Shown here: piece by piece, positions 7,359 to 16,833 of the stretch
Position numbering within the stretch: position 1 is the stretch's first letter
Layout: every line of letters begins with the position of its first letter
NCBI RefSeq assembly: GCF_900120175.1
Contig: NZ_FQLF01000002.1
Span: forward strand, 2,046,001 to 2,110,000
Direction: 5' to 3'
From: Oceanicoccus sp. KOV_DT_Chl
GTDB taxonomy: Bacteria; Pseudomonadota; Gammaproteobacteria; Pseudomonadales; Dasaniaceae
DNA: 64,000 nt
Translations under genes and position numbers: made by a program
Notes under the pieces: model-generated
What the model saw: the letters and a program-made list of their open reading frames with translations, nothing else
What the model was told of the DNA's origin: nothing
Database searches by the model: none

Positions 7359-9895
7359 CTAGGCAATTTCTTTAACAGCAATTAATTGCTCGCGTTCAAA
7401 TTCAGTGGCGGGACGAATTTGTGCGCGCTCTTTAACAAATACCACATTGCTATCGCTGGTGTCGCTATTCACAAAGTGTTCAAAACGTTTTACTTTTTCC
7501 GCATCGTCTATAGTGGTTTTCCATTCGCATTGATAGGTTTCGACGATGTGTGCCATATCGGATTCTAATTCTGCACAGAGACCAAGCTTGTCATCGATAA
7601 TGACCGATTGCAGATAGTCGAGACCACCTTCCATATTGTCCATCCATACTGAGGTGCGCTGAAGCCGATCGGCGGTGCGGATATAAAACATAAAGAAGCG
7701 ATCGATATACTTAATTAACATGTCGTAATCGAGATCGGTAGCAAATAGATCCGCGTGCCGCGGTTTCATCCCGCCGTTACCACAGACATACATGTTGTAA
7801 CCGTTTTCGGTGGCGATCACACCGACATCTTTACTTTGTGCTTCTGCACATTCACGGGTGCAGCCCGACACGGCCATTTTTAATTTATGCGGCGAGCGCA
7901 AGCCCTTGTAGCGGTTTTCAATTTTAATCGCCGCGCCGACAGAATCCTGTACGCCATAGCGACACCAGGTTGAACCGACACAGGATTTTACGGTACGTAA
8001 AGATTTTCCGTAGGCGTGGCCGGTTTCAAAACCTGCATCCACTAATTCGCGCCAAATGCCAGGCAATTGATCACTGCGAGCACCGAATAAATCCACTCGT
8101 TGGCCACCGGTGATTTTGGTGTAAAGATCATATTTTTTTGCCACTTGGCCTAACACAATTAATTTATCTGGGGTAATTTCACCGCCGGCAATACGGGGTA
8201 CTACTGAGTACGTACCGTCTTTTTGCATATTCGCCATGAAATAATCGTTAGTGTCCTGCAGGGCGTGGTGTTTGTCTTCAAGGATATAATCATTCCAGCA
8301 GGCGGCTAAAATAGAGGCAGTGGCCGGTTTACAAATATCACAACCGTGGCCGGAGCCGTGCTTATCTAGCAAGTCAGTAAAGTTGGTGATTTTTTCTACT
8401 TTGATAAGGTTGAATAAATCCTGACGGGTGTAGGGAAAGTGTTCACAAATATCAGTGTTTACTTCATAACCCAAGTTGGCTAACTCGCTGTTCATCACTT
8501 GTGTGGTCAGTGCCGCACAACCACCACAGCCTGTCGCTGCTTGAGTAACTTCTTTTAGCGCAGACATATTAACCGCACCATTAACGATAGCAGTAACCAG
8601 GTCGGCTTTGGTGACGTTGTTACAGGAACAAATCACCGCGGTGTCTGGTAGCGCGTCAACACCTAGAGCAAAACCGCCACCATCAACATTCGGCAGAATC
8701 ATACTTTCTGGCTGTTCGGGAAGCGCCATGCTGTTAAGGGCAAATTGCAGCAGGTTGCTGTAATCTTCGGCATCGCCAACCAATACAGCGCCTAGTAAAT
8801 GTTTGCGCTCGGCGTCGACTACAATCTTTTTATACACGCCTGCTACTTGATTGATGTAGGTGTAGGCTAGCGAACCGGGAGTGTTGCCGTGAGCATCGCC
8901 AACAGATGCGACATCTACGCCCATCAGTTTTAATTTGGTGCTCATGTCAAAACCGGTGAAAGTGCTGACGCCGGTTTCAGTCAGATGTTCTGCGGCAGTG
9001 ACGGCCATGGCATTGCCAGGGGCGATCAGGCCGTAAATGCGACCGCTCCATAAAGCGACTTCACCGATAGCGTAAATGGCTGGATCGGAGGTTTGGCAGT
9101 AGTCATTGACTACAATCCCGCCACGCTCGCCCAGTGCTAATTGCGCTTGACGGCCTAAAGCATCCTGGGGCGAATACCGGCTGAAAATAAAATTAAATCA
9201 GTTTCGAGTTCTTCGCCGTCGGCAAAGCACATCTTATGTACGCACTCATCGCCGTCGATAATTTGCTGGGTGTTTTTCTGGGTGTGTACGGATACGCCCA
9301 AGGCTTCAATTTTGCCGCGTAACATAGCGCCGCCGCCATCATCGACTTGCACCGCCATTAAGCGTGGCGCAAATTCCACAACATGGGTTTTTAAGCCTAA
9401 ATCTTTAATGGCTTTAGCGGCTTCCAGGCCTAATAATCCACCGCCAACAACCGCGCCGACTTTAGCGTTTCGCGATGCCTGGGTAATGGCTTCAAGGTCT
9501 TCAATAGTGCGGTAGACAAAGCAGTTGGCACGGTTATGGCCAGGCACTGGCGGTACAAACGGGAAGGAGCCGGTGGCTAATACGATTTTGTCGTAGCTAA
9601 CGGTGAGACCTTTTTCCGAGGTTAAGGTGTTGTTATCACGCTGAATTGAAACTACTTTGTCACCCAGGTGCGAAACAATATTGTTGGTTTGATAAAAATC
9701 TTCGGGGACCATATTCAAATCGGCAGCATCACGGGTTTCAAACCAGGCTGTTAGATGTACGCGATCGTAGGCAGCGCGGGGCTCTTCACCAAATACGATG
9801 ATACTAAATTGCTCAGCCTTACCACTGGCGACTAGTGTTTCTAAAAATTTATGGCCGACTGGACCGTTACCGATAATTACTAGACGTGTTTTCAT
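7359..9895 (-). pseudogene. nirB: NADH-dependent nitrite reductase large subunit NirB, frameshifted as sequenced
   Basis: This is a sirohaem nitrite reductase. An N-terminal FAD/NAD(P)H domain (RLVIIGNGPVGHKFLE, VVGGGLLGLEAAKAI) is followed by a BFD-like [2Fe-2S] domain (CSCNNVTKADL, GCGGC) and a sirohaem/[4Fe-4S] domain (SCVGSTWC, GCTRECAEA). The frame breaks at the G-run 9167-9170, where the minus strand reads ATTCGCCCCAGGATGC. One extra C gives IRPQDALGRQA and joins both halves into an 845-aa protein, the normal NirB length. I therefore suspect a sequencing deletion, though real inactivation is possible. Start: ATG 9895 with GGGAA upstream. It is transcribed from a sigma-54 promoter at 9961-9976. 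Confidence 0.9.
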
Positions 9896-9960
9896 GTTGT
9901 TCCCACTGCAATCTATATCCAACAAAAGAAAGACTTCTGCCTCCATCTATCAGCTAGTTT

Positions 9961-9976
9961 TGCAACCTTTGTGCCA
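9961..9976 (-). promoter_or_regulatory. Sigma-54 promoter for nirB-nirD-nitrate reductase
   Basis: On the minus strand this reads TGGCACAAAGGTTGCA. GG and GC are separated by exactly 10 nt, and TGGCAC and TTGCA match the -24/-12 consensus fully. The transcript would start near 9950, giving a leader of about 55 nt before the nirB ATG. That is too short for a NasT-type antitermination leader. Confidence 0.85.
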
Positions 9977-10067
9977 GTCTCTTCATCTCTATAAATAGTG
10001 TGCTCTAGAGCTCTTTTTTGAGAGTTGCGCCCCTTAAGTGTGCGGTAATTTCCTTGCTTATCGATTT

Positions 10068-10087
10068 TTGCACTCTAATTGGTCGCA
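10068..10087. promoter_or_regulatory. Possible NtrC enhancer site
   Basis: TTGCACTCTAATTGGTCGCA resembles the NtrC site TGCAC-N-GGTGCA, with one extra base in the right half. It lies about 92 bp upstream of the nirB -24/-12 element and about 127 bp upstream of the transporter one, suitable for an enhancer serving both. This is a weak single match. Confidence 0.35.
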
Positions 10088-10213
10088 TCGAACTTTTCGT
10101 TTGTGTGTCATAAGCGTGCATAAAGAAGTATTTGTGTTTTATATCGGTGCGCAACTTTGCTACCAGTGCGTTTATTGCGCGCTTAGGGTGGTTTTTTTGG
10201 TGCTTTCCTTAAC

Positions 10214-10229
10214 TGGCATAGCGCTTGCT
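10214..10229 (+). promoter_or_regulatory. Sigma-54 promoter for the nitrate transporter gene
   Basis: TGGCATAGCGCTTGCT has GG and GC separated by exactly 10 nt, and both -24 TGGCA and -12 TTGCT fit the consensus. Transcription would start near 10240, 39 nt before the ATG at 10279. Confidence 0.75.
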
Positions 10230-10278
10230 CTACTGCTGATAGAAATTCCGTATTTTATGAATCAGGAGCAGTAGCATC

Positions 10279-11745
10279 ATGAGCGGTAAGCTTAATATTT
10301 TTGAGTTTTCTAACCCGGCGATTAGGACATTGCATGTCAGTTGGATCGCGTTTTTTATTACCTTTGTGGTGTGGTTTAGTCATGCTCCGCTGCTTGCCTT
10401 CATTAAAGAAGCCTTTGATTTAAGTTCGCAACAGGTTAAAGCGCTGTTGATTTTGAATGTTGCGCTAACCATTCCCTCGCGCATCGTGGTGGGGATGTTG
10501 GTAGATCGTTTTGGTCCGCGCATTGTGTTTAGTTTGCTATTAATGTCGGCGGCATTTATCTGCTGGGGCTTTGCGTTGGCAACCAGTTACGAAATGCTGG
10601 CATTGTTCCGCTTTCTCTGTGGGTTTGTCGGTGCTGGGTTCGTAATCGGTATTCGCTTGGTAGGTGAATGGTTTCCAGCCAAGCAAGTCGGTATTGCAGA
10701 AGGTATCTATGGCGGTTGGGGAAATTTTGGTTCTGCTGCGGGTGCGATGGTGTTGCCATCGTTGGCATTGTTATTCGGTGGTGACGATGGCTGGCGCTAT
10801 GCGATCGCCTGCTGCGGTGCGTTGGCTTTTGTCTACAGTTTTATTTTTTATTCCGCTGCACGTAATACGCCTAAAGGATCAACTTATTTTAAGCCTAAGC
10901 GTTCCGGTGGCTTGGAGGTAACGAGTAAAAAGGATTTATATTTTTATCTGGCTATGAATATACCTATGTATATTGCACTGGCAGTATTGACGTGGAAATT
11001 ATCGCCCAGCAATCTTGGTTTGTTATCCGCGCTGGCGACAAATATGTTATATGGCATCTTGGCGGTGTTGTTTGTCATTCAAACCAGCCAGATATGGAAA
11101 GTCAATAAACAGCATTTGAATGAAGGTGTTGCCGATATTGATAAATACAAATTTAAACAGGTCGCGATTTTAAATTGGTCTTACTTTGTCACTTTTGGTT
11201 CAGAGCTAGCAGTAGTATCAATGTTGCCGCTATTTTTTATGGATACATTCGAGCTTAGTGCGGTGACTGCTGGTTTACTGGCTTCAGGTTTTGCCTTTAT
11301 GAATTTAGCTGCACGGCCAGGGGGCGGTTGGTTAAGCGATAAAATGGGGCGTAAAAAAACTTTGTCTGTATTAATTGCCGGTTTATCGGTGGGGTATTTA
11401 GTGCTGAGTCAGATTGATAGCCACTGGTTTATTCCGTTAGCCGTGATTGCAACAATGTGTTGTTCCTTCTTTGTACAAGCGGGAGAGGGGGCTGTGTTTG
11501 CTATGGTGCCATTAGTAAAGCGCCGGATGACCGGTCAGGTTGCCGGTATGACTGGCGCCTATGGTAATGTGGGCGGCGTTACCTACTTAACGGTATTGTC
11601 CTTTGTCGATGCGTCTACTTTCTTTATGGTCATTGCTGCTTCGGCCACCCTTTGTTTTATGCTGGTGCAGTTTTTGGATGAGCCAAGTGGCCATACGGCT
11701 GAAGTGATGCCCGACGGTAGTGTGGCACTGATTGATGTGGCTTAA
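10279..11745 (+). CDS. Nitrate/nitrite MFS transporter (NarK/NasA, NNP family)
   Basis: This 488-aa inner-membrane permease has about 12 hydrophobic segments and is predicted to import nitrate. Both NNP nitrate-signature motifs are visible: [13 protein letters not shown] in the N-half and TGAYGNVGG in the C-half. The conserved arginine of the substrate path appears in [12 protein letters not shown], and the MFS loop motifs DRFGPR and SDKMGRKK are present. The start ATG 10279 follows AGGAG. The gene is divergent from nirB and has its own sigma-54 promoter, so it should be induced under nitrogen limitation. A hairpin terminator follows before the phosphatase-kinase gene. Symbols differ between species (narK, nasA), so none is given. 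Confidence 0.92.
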   Translation: MSGKLNIFEFSNPAIRTLHVSWIAFFITFVVWFSHAPLLAFIKEAFDLSSQQVKALLILNVALTIPSRIVVGMLVDRFGPRIVFSLLLMSAAFICWGFALATSYEMLALFRFLCGFVGAGFVIGIRLVGEWFPAKQVGIAEGIYGGWGNFGSAAGAMVLPSLALLFGGDDGWRYAIACCGALAFVYSFIFYSAARNTPKGSTYFKPKRSGGLEVTSKKDLYFYLAMNIPMYIALAVLTWKLSPSNLGLLSALATNMLYGILAVLFVIQTSQIWKVNKQHLNEGVADIDKYKFKQVAILNWSYFVTFGSELAVVSMLPLFFMDTFELSAVTAGLLASGFAFMNLAARPGGGWLSDKMGRKKTLSVLIAGLSVGYLVLSQIDSHWFIPLAVIATMCCSFFVQAGEGAVFAMVPLVKRRMTGQVAGMTGAYGNVGGVTYLTVLSFVDASTFFMVIAASATLCFMLVQFLDEPSGHTAEVMPDGSVALIDVA

Positions 11746-11791
11746 TGAGCAACGTGTAGACGTTAAAACCCTATTACTGTGACTTTACCAA

Positions 11792-11815
11792 GGCTGGAGA
11801 TTCTCCAGCCTTTTT
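11792..11815 (+). terminator. Rho-independent terminator after the transporter gene
   Basis: Perfect 9-bp arms GGCTGGAGA / TCTCCAGCC (11792-11810) are followed by TTTTT. It stands 18 nt before the next ATG, so read-through would set kinase expression. Confidence 0.85.
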
Positions 11816-11832
11816 GTTGTTAAGAAAACGCT

Positions 11833-13575
11833 ATGAATGCGCCCGACTTACATTTGCAATCCTTGCTCCAGCTATCGGTTGGTCAGGCGACTAATGCCGG
11901 TGTAAAGTCCGTCAATGAGGATTCAATCGGGATACGGATTCCCGATGGTAGTTTGTTAACCACCAAAGGTGCGGTGGCATTAATTGCTGATGGCGTGAGC
12001 GCTGCCGAAGGGGGGCGAGAGGCCAGTGAAACTTGTGTACAAAATTTTTTAACGGATTATTTTTCTACGCCAGAGTCCTGGACGGTAAAAAAGTCAGCAC
12101 AGCGGGTGCTGACGGCATTAAACCGGTGGCTCTATGGCCAAAGTCAGCGTTTTTCTGGGGAGCATAAAGGGTATCTCACTACCTTAAGCTGCATGGTGTT
12201 TAAATCCCATAATGCCCATATTTTTCATGTTGGAGATAGTCGGATATACCGGTTTCGTAACGGTGCTATAGAACAACTAACACGAGACCATGCTCTCGCT
12301 ATTTCTGCTAAGCAAACCTATTTAACACGGGCGATGGGGCTGGATGTAAAGCTGGATGTTGATTATCGATCGGTAAATTTAGAGCTGGGTGATATATATA
12401 TTCTCACCACCGATGGCATTCATGATTTTGTTAGCGATAAAAAGCTAATCGCGATCATCAATGACAACCCGGATGATTATGAAGATGCTTGCCAGAAAAT
12501 ATTAGCATTGGCGCGGGCTAGCCACAGTGATGATAATTTAAGTTGTCAAATAGTGCGGGTAGATAATTTACCTAAACAGGAAGTCAATGACGTCGTTTCC
12601 AAGTTAACTGCTTTGCCATTTCCTCCGTTTCTATCAGTGGGCAGTGTGATTGATGGTTTGACTGTGGTTCGGGAATTATATGCCAGCACCCGAAGCCAGT
12701 TGTACTTGGTTGCAGATGAAGCATCCGGCAAGCAGTATTGCATGAAAACACCTTCCGTCAACTTTGAAGATGACCCTGCCTATATCGAACGTTTTGTGAT
12801 GGAGAGCTGGATCGGGAGCCGCATTAATAATGTGCATGTGGTTAAAGTCGTTGATCGGCAACAAAGAAAAAGTTGTTTATATTATTTAACGGAATATATT
12901 TCCGGCCTGACATTAACGCAATGGATGAAAGAAAACCCCAAGCCGCCAGTAGAGGAGGTGGTGTATTTGGTCGGCCAGATAGCGAAGGGCATTCGCGCGT
13001 TTCATCGTCGTGAAACTTTGCATCAGGATATCAAGCCGGACAATATTATTATTGATAAAAATGGCGTGGTTAAAATTTTGGATTTTGGCTCCTGTCATGT
13101 GGCAGGTATTGCCGAAATTGATAACCCATTGCAACAGGATATTGCTTTGGGTACTGCTAGTTATTCAGCGCCGGAACATATATTAAAAAAATCACCGACT
13201 TATCAGGCCGATACGTTTTCTCTAGCTGTAATCAGTTATGAAATGCTGACTGGGCAGTTGCCCTTTTCCGGAAAGCTGGAAAGTTGTAAAACATCCCAGG
13301 ATTTTTTAAATACAAAATATACGCCCAGTTATCAGCTTAATCCGTTAGTACCAGTGTGGATTGATGGGGCGCTAAAAAAATCGCTACGTTTTAGCCCTGA
13401 GCGCAGGCATCAGGATATTCCCGAATTTATTCATGAATTGCAGCATCCCAATGAAAAATATCTGGCGATAGGGTTTCGGCCGCTGGTTGAAAAAGATCCG
13501 GTGTTATTTTGGAAGCTGGTGGCGGGAATATTACTGGTAACGCAGTTAGTGACAGGCTATTTTTTGTTGCCCTAA
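11833..13575 (+). CDS. PP2C-type phosphatase fused to a Ser/Thr protein kinase, membrane-anchored
   Basis: This 580-aa protein carries opposing activities. Residues about 10-245 are a PP2C phosphatase with its metal-binding aspartates (NEDSIGI at 28-34, IADGVSAAEGG at 51-61, TTDGIHDF, SHSDDNLSC). Residues about 265-530 are a eukaryotic-type kinase with catalytic loop HQDIKPDN (about 397; HRD has become HQD), DFG (about 416) and SAPE. The glycine-rich loop is degenerate. A single C-terminal helix (LVAGILLVTQLVTGYFLL) anchors it to the membrane. In Pseudomonas aeruginosa a similar protein lies between nirB and the nitrate transporter, so the link to nitrate assimilation is conserved. Its target is unknown, possibly the transporter or a reductase. 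Confidence 0.9.
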   Translation: MNAPDLHLQSLLQLSVGQATNAGVKSVNEDSIGIRIPDGSLLTTKGAVALIADGVSAAEGGREASETCVQNFLTDYFSTPESWTVKKSAQRVLTALNRWLYGQSQRFSGEHKGYLTTLSCMVFKSHNAHIFHVGDSRIYRFRNGAIEQLTRDHALAISAKQTYLTRAMGLDVKLDVDYRSVNLELGDIYILTTDGIHDFVSDKKLIAIINDNPDDYEDACQKILALARASHSDDNLSCQIVRVDNLPKQEVNDVVSKLTALPFPPFLSVGSVIDGLTVVRELYASTRSQLYLVADEASGKQYCMKTPSVNFEDDPAYIERFVMESWIGSRINNVHVVKVVDRQQRKSCLYYLTEYISGLTLTQWMKENPKPPVEEVVYLVGQIAKGIRAFHRRETLHQDIKPDNIIIDKNGVVKILDFGSCHVAGIAEIDNPLQQDIALGTASYSAPEHILKKSPTYQADTFSLAVISYEMLTGQLPFSGKLESCKTSQDFLNTKYTPSYQLNPLVPVWIDGALKKSLRFSPERRHQDIPEFIHELQHPNEKYLAIGFRPLVEKDPVLFWKLVAGILLVTQLVTGYFLLP

Positions 13576-13602
13576 GCAAGCTGAAGTTTATAAATTGGCT
13601 TG

Positions 13603-13640
13603 ATGGCAGGGCTGCAGAATAGATATTGCAGCCCTGCCAT
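13603..13640. terminator. Bidirectional hairpin between convergent kinase and peroxiredoxin genes
   Basis: A perfect 14-bp stem (ATGGCAGGGCTGCA 13603-13616 with its complement 13627-13640) has a 10-nt loop. There is no strong T-tract on either side. Its position between two converging stop codons suggests a shared terminator. Confidence 0.65.
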
Positions 13641-13647
13641 TCTATGC

Positions 13648-14124
13648 CTATAGCTGAGCTAATACTGCATCAGCGGCACTGGCTTCAATCGCTTTGGCAT
13701 CAACACCTAAATAGGTTACTACGCCATTATCGACAATCATCGCGTAGCGCTGACTGCGAGTACCCATACCGAAACTGCTGCCATCTAATTCCAGACCCAG
13801 TGTTTTAACATAGTCGCCGCTGCCGTCTGCGGCCATGATAATCTCTTCGGCATTTTGTGCTTTGCCCCAGGCATCCATAACAAATACATCGTTTACCGAG
13901 GTGCAGATAATGCTATCAACGCCGTTGGCTTTAATTTTGTCGGCGTTTACCACAAAGCCAGGCAGGTGGGTCATTGAACAACCTGGCGTGAATGCGCCGG
14001 GTACAGCAAGCATTACTACTTTTTTGCCGTCGAACAGTTCGCTAATAGTATGTTCCTGTGGACCTTCAGCGCCCATTACTTTGAAAGAGCCTGCGGGTAG
14101 TTTATCACCTACTTGAATAGTCAT
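13648..14124 (-). CDS. Peroxiredoxin, Prx5 type
   Basis: This 158-aa thiol peroxidase is predicted to reduce H2O2 and alkyl hydroperoxides in the cytoplasm. The active site is PGAFTPGCSMTHLPGF, with the peroxidatic Cys in the P-x3-T-x2-C context. The GTRSQRYAMIVDNG segment is typical of the Prx5 / hybrid Prx-Grx group, but no glutaredoxin domain is fused here. The start ATG 14124 has GGAG 7 nt upstream. The in-frame extension to 14310 is unlikely because it would overlap the divergent usp gene. Confidence 0.92.
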   Translation of the reverse strand: MTIQVGDKLPAGSFKVMGAEGPQEHTISELFDGKKVVMLAVPGAFTPGCSMTHLPGFVVNADKIKANGVDSIICTSVNDVFVMDAWGKAQNAEEIIMAADGSGDYVKTLGLELDGSSFGMGTRSQRYAMIVDNGVVTYLGVDAKAIEASAADAVLAQL

Positions 14125-14298
14125 TTTATACTCCATTAATACTTGCTTATGATTAAAAATTGTTAAAAACAGCGGGCGATGGTAACAGAAAGTTGTGTAA
14201 AGCACAGCTTTGTCGCCGTTACGTGAACCGGCAAACTGCTTTATACTGAGAAAAGTGCTCATTCGATAGTCTGTTGGAATAGGACAAAGGAGGAGGCG

Positions 14299-14724
14299 AT
14301 GTACCGGCATATATTAGTGGCGATAGATTTATTGGATACCGATATAGCGGTATTAAAAAAGGCTTGCGAAATAGCTAAGACATATAATGCCGACGTCAGT
14401 GTCATTCATGTTTGTGACGCCCATGTTACCGGCTATGGTGAAGCTACGGCAAAACACCATATTGCCAATGATATGCAGATTAAGCAGCAGTGTTTTCCAC
14501 TCATAAAAAGCATGTTGCAGCAGGTTGATAGCGAGCACGTTAAGACCGAATTATTATTCGGAAGACCAGCCGATGTTATCCATCAGTTTGCTGAACAGAA
14601 AGATTGTGATTTGATTGTAGTGGGTAGTCACGGTTACAGTGGGGTTAAAGCATTACTGGGTTCAACAGCACATAAAGTGCTCCACGGCGCACAGTGTGAC
14701 GTCCACACCGTGCGAATTATCTAA
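14299..14724 (+). CDS. Universal stress protein, UspA family
   Basis: This 141-aa single-domain protein is expected in the cytoplasm. It starts with the family signature YRHILVAIDL. The ATP-binding-type motif G-x2-G-x9-G-S is present in GSHGYSGVKALLGSTAHKVL, so it belongs to the nucleotide-binding UspFG-like side of the family. The ribosome site AAAGGAGGAGG is very strong. It is divergent from the peroxiredoxin gene, suggesting a shared stress context. A precise role cannot be read from sequence. Confidence 0.9.
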   Translation: MYRHILVAIDLLDTDIAVLKKACEIAKTYNADVSVIHVCDAHVTGYGEATAKHHIANDMQIKQQCFPLIKSMLQQVDSEHVKTELLFGRPADVIHQFAEQKDCDLIVVGSHGYSGVKALLGSTAHKVLHGAQCDVHTVRII

Positions 14725-14745
14725 TTAAATTTGTAAGGCTATTTC

Positions 14746-15390
14746 TTGTTACTACTTTGCCCTCTTTGTAACGGCTCTCAAATGCAACGGTATTATCAGG
14801 ACTCACGCCGTAATTATTTTCAGTGTGAATGCTGTCAGTTAGTGTTTGTCGATCCGGCGCAGCGCTTAACCAAAGAACAGGAAAAAGCCGAATACGATTT
14901 ACATCAAAACTCGCCCGCTGATACAGGTTACCGTCAATTCCTGAGGCGTTTGTGCCAACCTATGTTGGCTATGTTACAGCCAAACTCCCACGGGCTGGAT
15001 TTTGGTTGTGGGCCGGGCCCGACCTTGTCGTTAATGTTTGAGCATGCGGGCCATAGCGTGAATTTGTACGATCATTTTTACTGCAATAATGAACTAGCAC
15101 TGGCGGAGCGTTACGACTTTATTTGCGCGACAGAAGTGATTGAACATTTGTTTGAACCTGGGCGTGTACTCAGGCAGTTGTGGCAGCTATTAAAGTTTGG
15201 CGGAGTAATGGGGTTGATGACTAAGTTGGTAATAGATCAAGCGGCCTTTTCCGGGTGGCATTATAAAAATGACCCTACTCATGTATGTTTTTTTAGCGCA
15301 GCCAGCTTACAATGGTTGGCGGCAGAACTGGGAGCGGAAATAACAATTATTGGTAGCGATGTGATAGTGCTGTCGAAGCCATATGCTTAA
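14746..15390 (+). CDS. Class I SAM-dependent methyltransferase with N-terminal zinc ribbon
   Basis: This is a 214-aa protein. Residues 5-31 contain CPLC and CECC, a probable zinc ribbon. The SAM motif LDFGCGPGPT follows, then motif II-IV regions (ICATEVIEHLFEPGRVLRQL) and a late FSAASLQWLAAELG segment, as in Methyltransf_23-type enzymes. The substrate is unknown. The start is a TTG at 14746, because the zinc ribbon begins four codons later and no earlier in-frame ATG exists. It is 21 bp downstream of usp, so the two are probably co-transcribed. Confidence 0.8.
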   Translation: MLLLCPLCNGSQMQRYYQDSRRNYFQCECCQLVFVDPAQRLTKEQEKAEYDLHQNSPADTGYRQFLRRLCQPMLAMLQPNSHGLDFGCGPGPTLSLMFEHAGHSVNLYDHFYCNNELALAERYDFICATEVIEHLFEPGRVLRQLWQLLKFGGVMGLMTKLVIDQAAFSGWHYKNDPTHVCFFSAASLQWLAAELGAEITIIGSDVIVLSKPYA

Positions 15391-15423
15391 TCAAGTAGGT
15401 TTTTAATACAAAAGGGAGCCGAT

Positions 15424-15729
15424 ATGTATTTTGAAAGAATTATGGGAATTCAGGTGATTGACGATGAAGAATATCAAAAATACCGAGAGGCGATGATGCC
15501 GATTCTGGATTCCTTTGGTGGTCGTTTTGGTTATGATTTTAAAGTGTCAGAAGTATTAATGTCGAAATCTGATAATGAGATTAATCGGGTGTTTACGCTG
15601 GAATTTCCCAATAGTAAAACGATGCAGGAATTTTTCTCTAATCCTGCCTATATAAAAGTGAAGAATAAGCACTTCAAACCCTCGGTTGCGAGTACCACAG
15701 TGATTTCGATGCATGAGCGCAATAGTTGA
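15424..15729 (+). CDS. Small DUF1330-like protein (dimeric alpha/beta-barrel fold)
   Basis: This 101-aa protein has a GGGAG ribosome site 6 nt before the ATG. The pattern of an early strand, then YQKYREAMMPILDSFGGRFG, a middle strand, LEFPNSKTMQEFFSNPAY and a final strand matches the DUF1330 family of small dimeric barrels. The biochemical role of that family is not defined. The gene lies 34 bp after the methyltransferase on the same strand and may belong to its transcript. Confidence 0.7.
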   Translation: MYFERIMGIQVIDDEEYQKYREAMMPILDSFGGRFGYDFKVSEVLMSKSDNEINRVFTLEFPNSKTMQEFFSNPAYIKVKNKHFKPSVASTTVISMHERNS

Positions 15730-15813
15730 TGCCGCGGACATATATTTTCTCTAAACAGCGACATCTCTGATGGTATAGGCGCTAATAGTAGAATAAGCTC
15801 CAGCTTTTGAGTG

Positions 15814-15840
15814 ACTTCTACACGGCAAAAGTGTAGAAGT
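15814..15840. terminator. Perfect 10-bp hairpin upstream of rlmJ
   Basis: ACTTCTACAC (15814-15823) pairs with GTGTAGAAGT (15831-15840) across a 7-nt loop. There is no T-run after it on the plus strand, so it could be a weak terminator of the preceding gene or a leader structure of rlmJ. Confidence 0.45.
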
Positions 15841-15881
15841 GCTCCTTCTTATTTAATAGTACAAACTCCAGAGATGCCGCC

Positions 15882-16718
15882 TTGCTAAGCTATAGACATT
15901 CATTTCATGCCGGTAATTTTGCCGATGTCCTCAAACATATTGTATTGGTGGAGATATTAGAGCATTTGGTGCAAAAAGAAGCGCCATTTGAATATATTGA
16001 TACCCACGCAGGTGCTGGTCTATTTAATCTACATTCCACCCATGCCAAAAAACTGGAAGAGCATACGGGTGGTATTGGTAGCTTGGATGCGGCTCAACTG
16101 CCGCAGCTGTCATGCTATTTTGAATTGGTCAATGGCTACAATCGCGGCGGCACATTAAAGCATTATCCAGGCTCACCAGCCTTCGCCCAACATTTTTTGC
16201 GGCCGCAGGACAGAGCGTGGTTATACGAGTTACATCCTGAAGACTATCAGTCATTGCGAAAAAACATGCAAAGCAATAGAAAAATACGAGTAGAGCATGA
16301 GGATGGGCTTAAAGGCATGATGGCGGTAGTGCCGCCGAAAAGTCGCCGTGGCTTGGTGTTAATTGACCCTTCCTACGAAGTTAAAACGGAGTACGACCAG
16401 GTATTTGATGCGATTAATAAGGCGCATAAAAAGTTTGCTACTGGTATTTATGTTTTATGGTATCCCGTGGTAGAGCGTCGCCAAATTGATGTGCTGGAAA
16501 AGAAATTTAAAATGAGCGGCATTAAAAATATTCAGCGTTTTGAGCTGGGGGTTACTGCTGACACTAAAGAACGTGGAATGACCTCATCAGGATTGTTTGT
16601 GATAAATCCGCCCTGGAAACTGTTTGACACAATGTCGGCGGTATTACCGGTGTTAGCGCAGCAGCTTGGCCGGAGTGATGGACAGTTTTATAAATGCGAC
16701 ATTATTGTTGAAGAATAA
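15882..16718 (+). CDS. rlmJ: 23S rRNA (adenine-2030-N6)-methyltransferase RlmJ
   Basis: This 278-aa enzyme methylates A2030 of 23S rRNA. The N-terminus MLSYRHSFHAGNFADVLKH and the IDTHAGAGLF SAM motif are characteristic of RlmJ (YhiR), as are YPGSPAFAQ and ALWYPVV-like (VLWYPVVERRQID) segments and the NPPWKL end. The catalytic motif, DPPY in E. coli, reads DPSYEV here. I note the change but do not infer loss of activity. The start codon is TTG 15882, because the conserved MLSYRHSFHAGN begins exactly there. A terminator hairpin follows. Confidence 0.93.
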   Translation: MLSYRHSFHAGNFADVLKHIVLVEILEHLVQKEAPFEYIDTHAGAGLFNLHSTHAKKLEEHTGGIGSLDAAQLPQLSCYFELVNGYNRGGTLKHYPGSPAFAQHFLRPQDRAWLYELHPEDYQSLRKNMQSNRKIRVEHEDGLKGMMAVVPPKSRRGLVLIDPSYEVKTEYDQVFDAINKAHKKFATGIYVLWYPVVERRQIDVLEKKFKMSGIKNIQRFELGVTADTKERGMTSSGLFVINPPWKLFDTMSAVLPVLAQQLGRSDGQFYKCDIIVEE

Positions 16719-16741
16719 GTTACAGGCCCGCTGAGTAATGA

Positions 16742-16776
16742 GGGGGAGGATGGATAAAGACCATCCTGACTCCCCC
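16742..16776. terminator. Hairpin between convergent rlmJ and tex
   Basis: GGGGGAG-GATGG pairs with CCATC and CTCCCCC, with a 4-nt bulge (CTGA) on the right arm. The two convergent genes end on either side. There is little T-tract, so efficiency is uncertain. Confidence 0.55.
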
Positions 16777-16833
16777 GGAGTATTTACCAAGTATTAAGGC
16801 AGCCCTGTAATCAGAGCTTTGCCAATCTGCCCG

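Noticed and set aside
7359-9895. Two separate proteins, a short FAD protein and a sirohaem protein, instead of one NirB
   Set aside because: Both halves match adjoining parts of NirB, and adding one base in a G-run restores an 845-aa frame with no gap.
10038-10274. A 78-codon membrane-like frame upstream of the nitrate transporter
   Set aside because: It covers the sigma-54 promoter and spacer, has no ribosome site and no homology I recognise.
15882-16718. RlmJ inactive because DPPY reads DPSY
   Set aside because: The substitution is at a variable position of the motif in some relatives as far as I recall, and the rest of the protein is intact. Not enough to claim loss.
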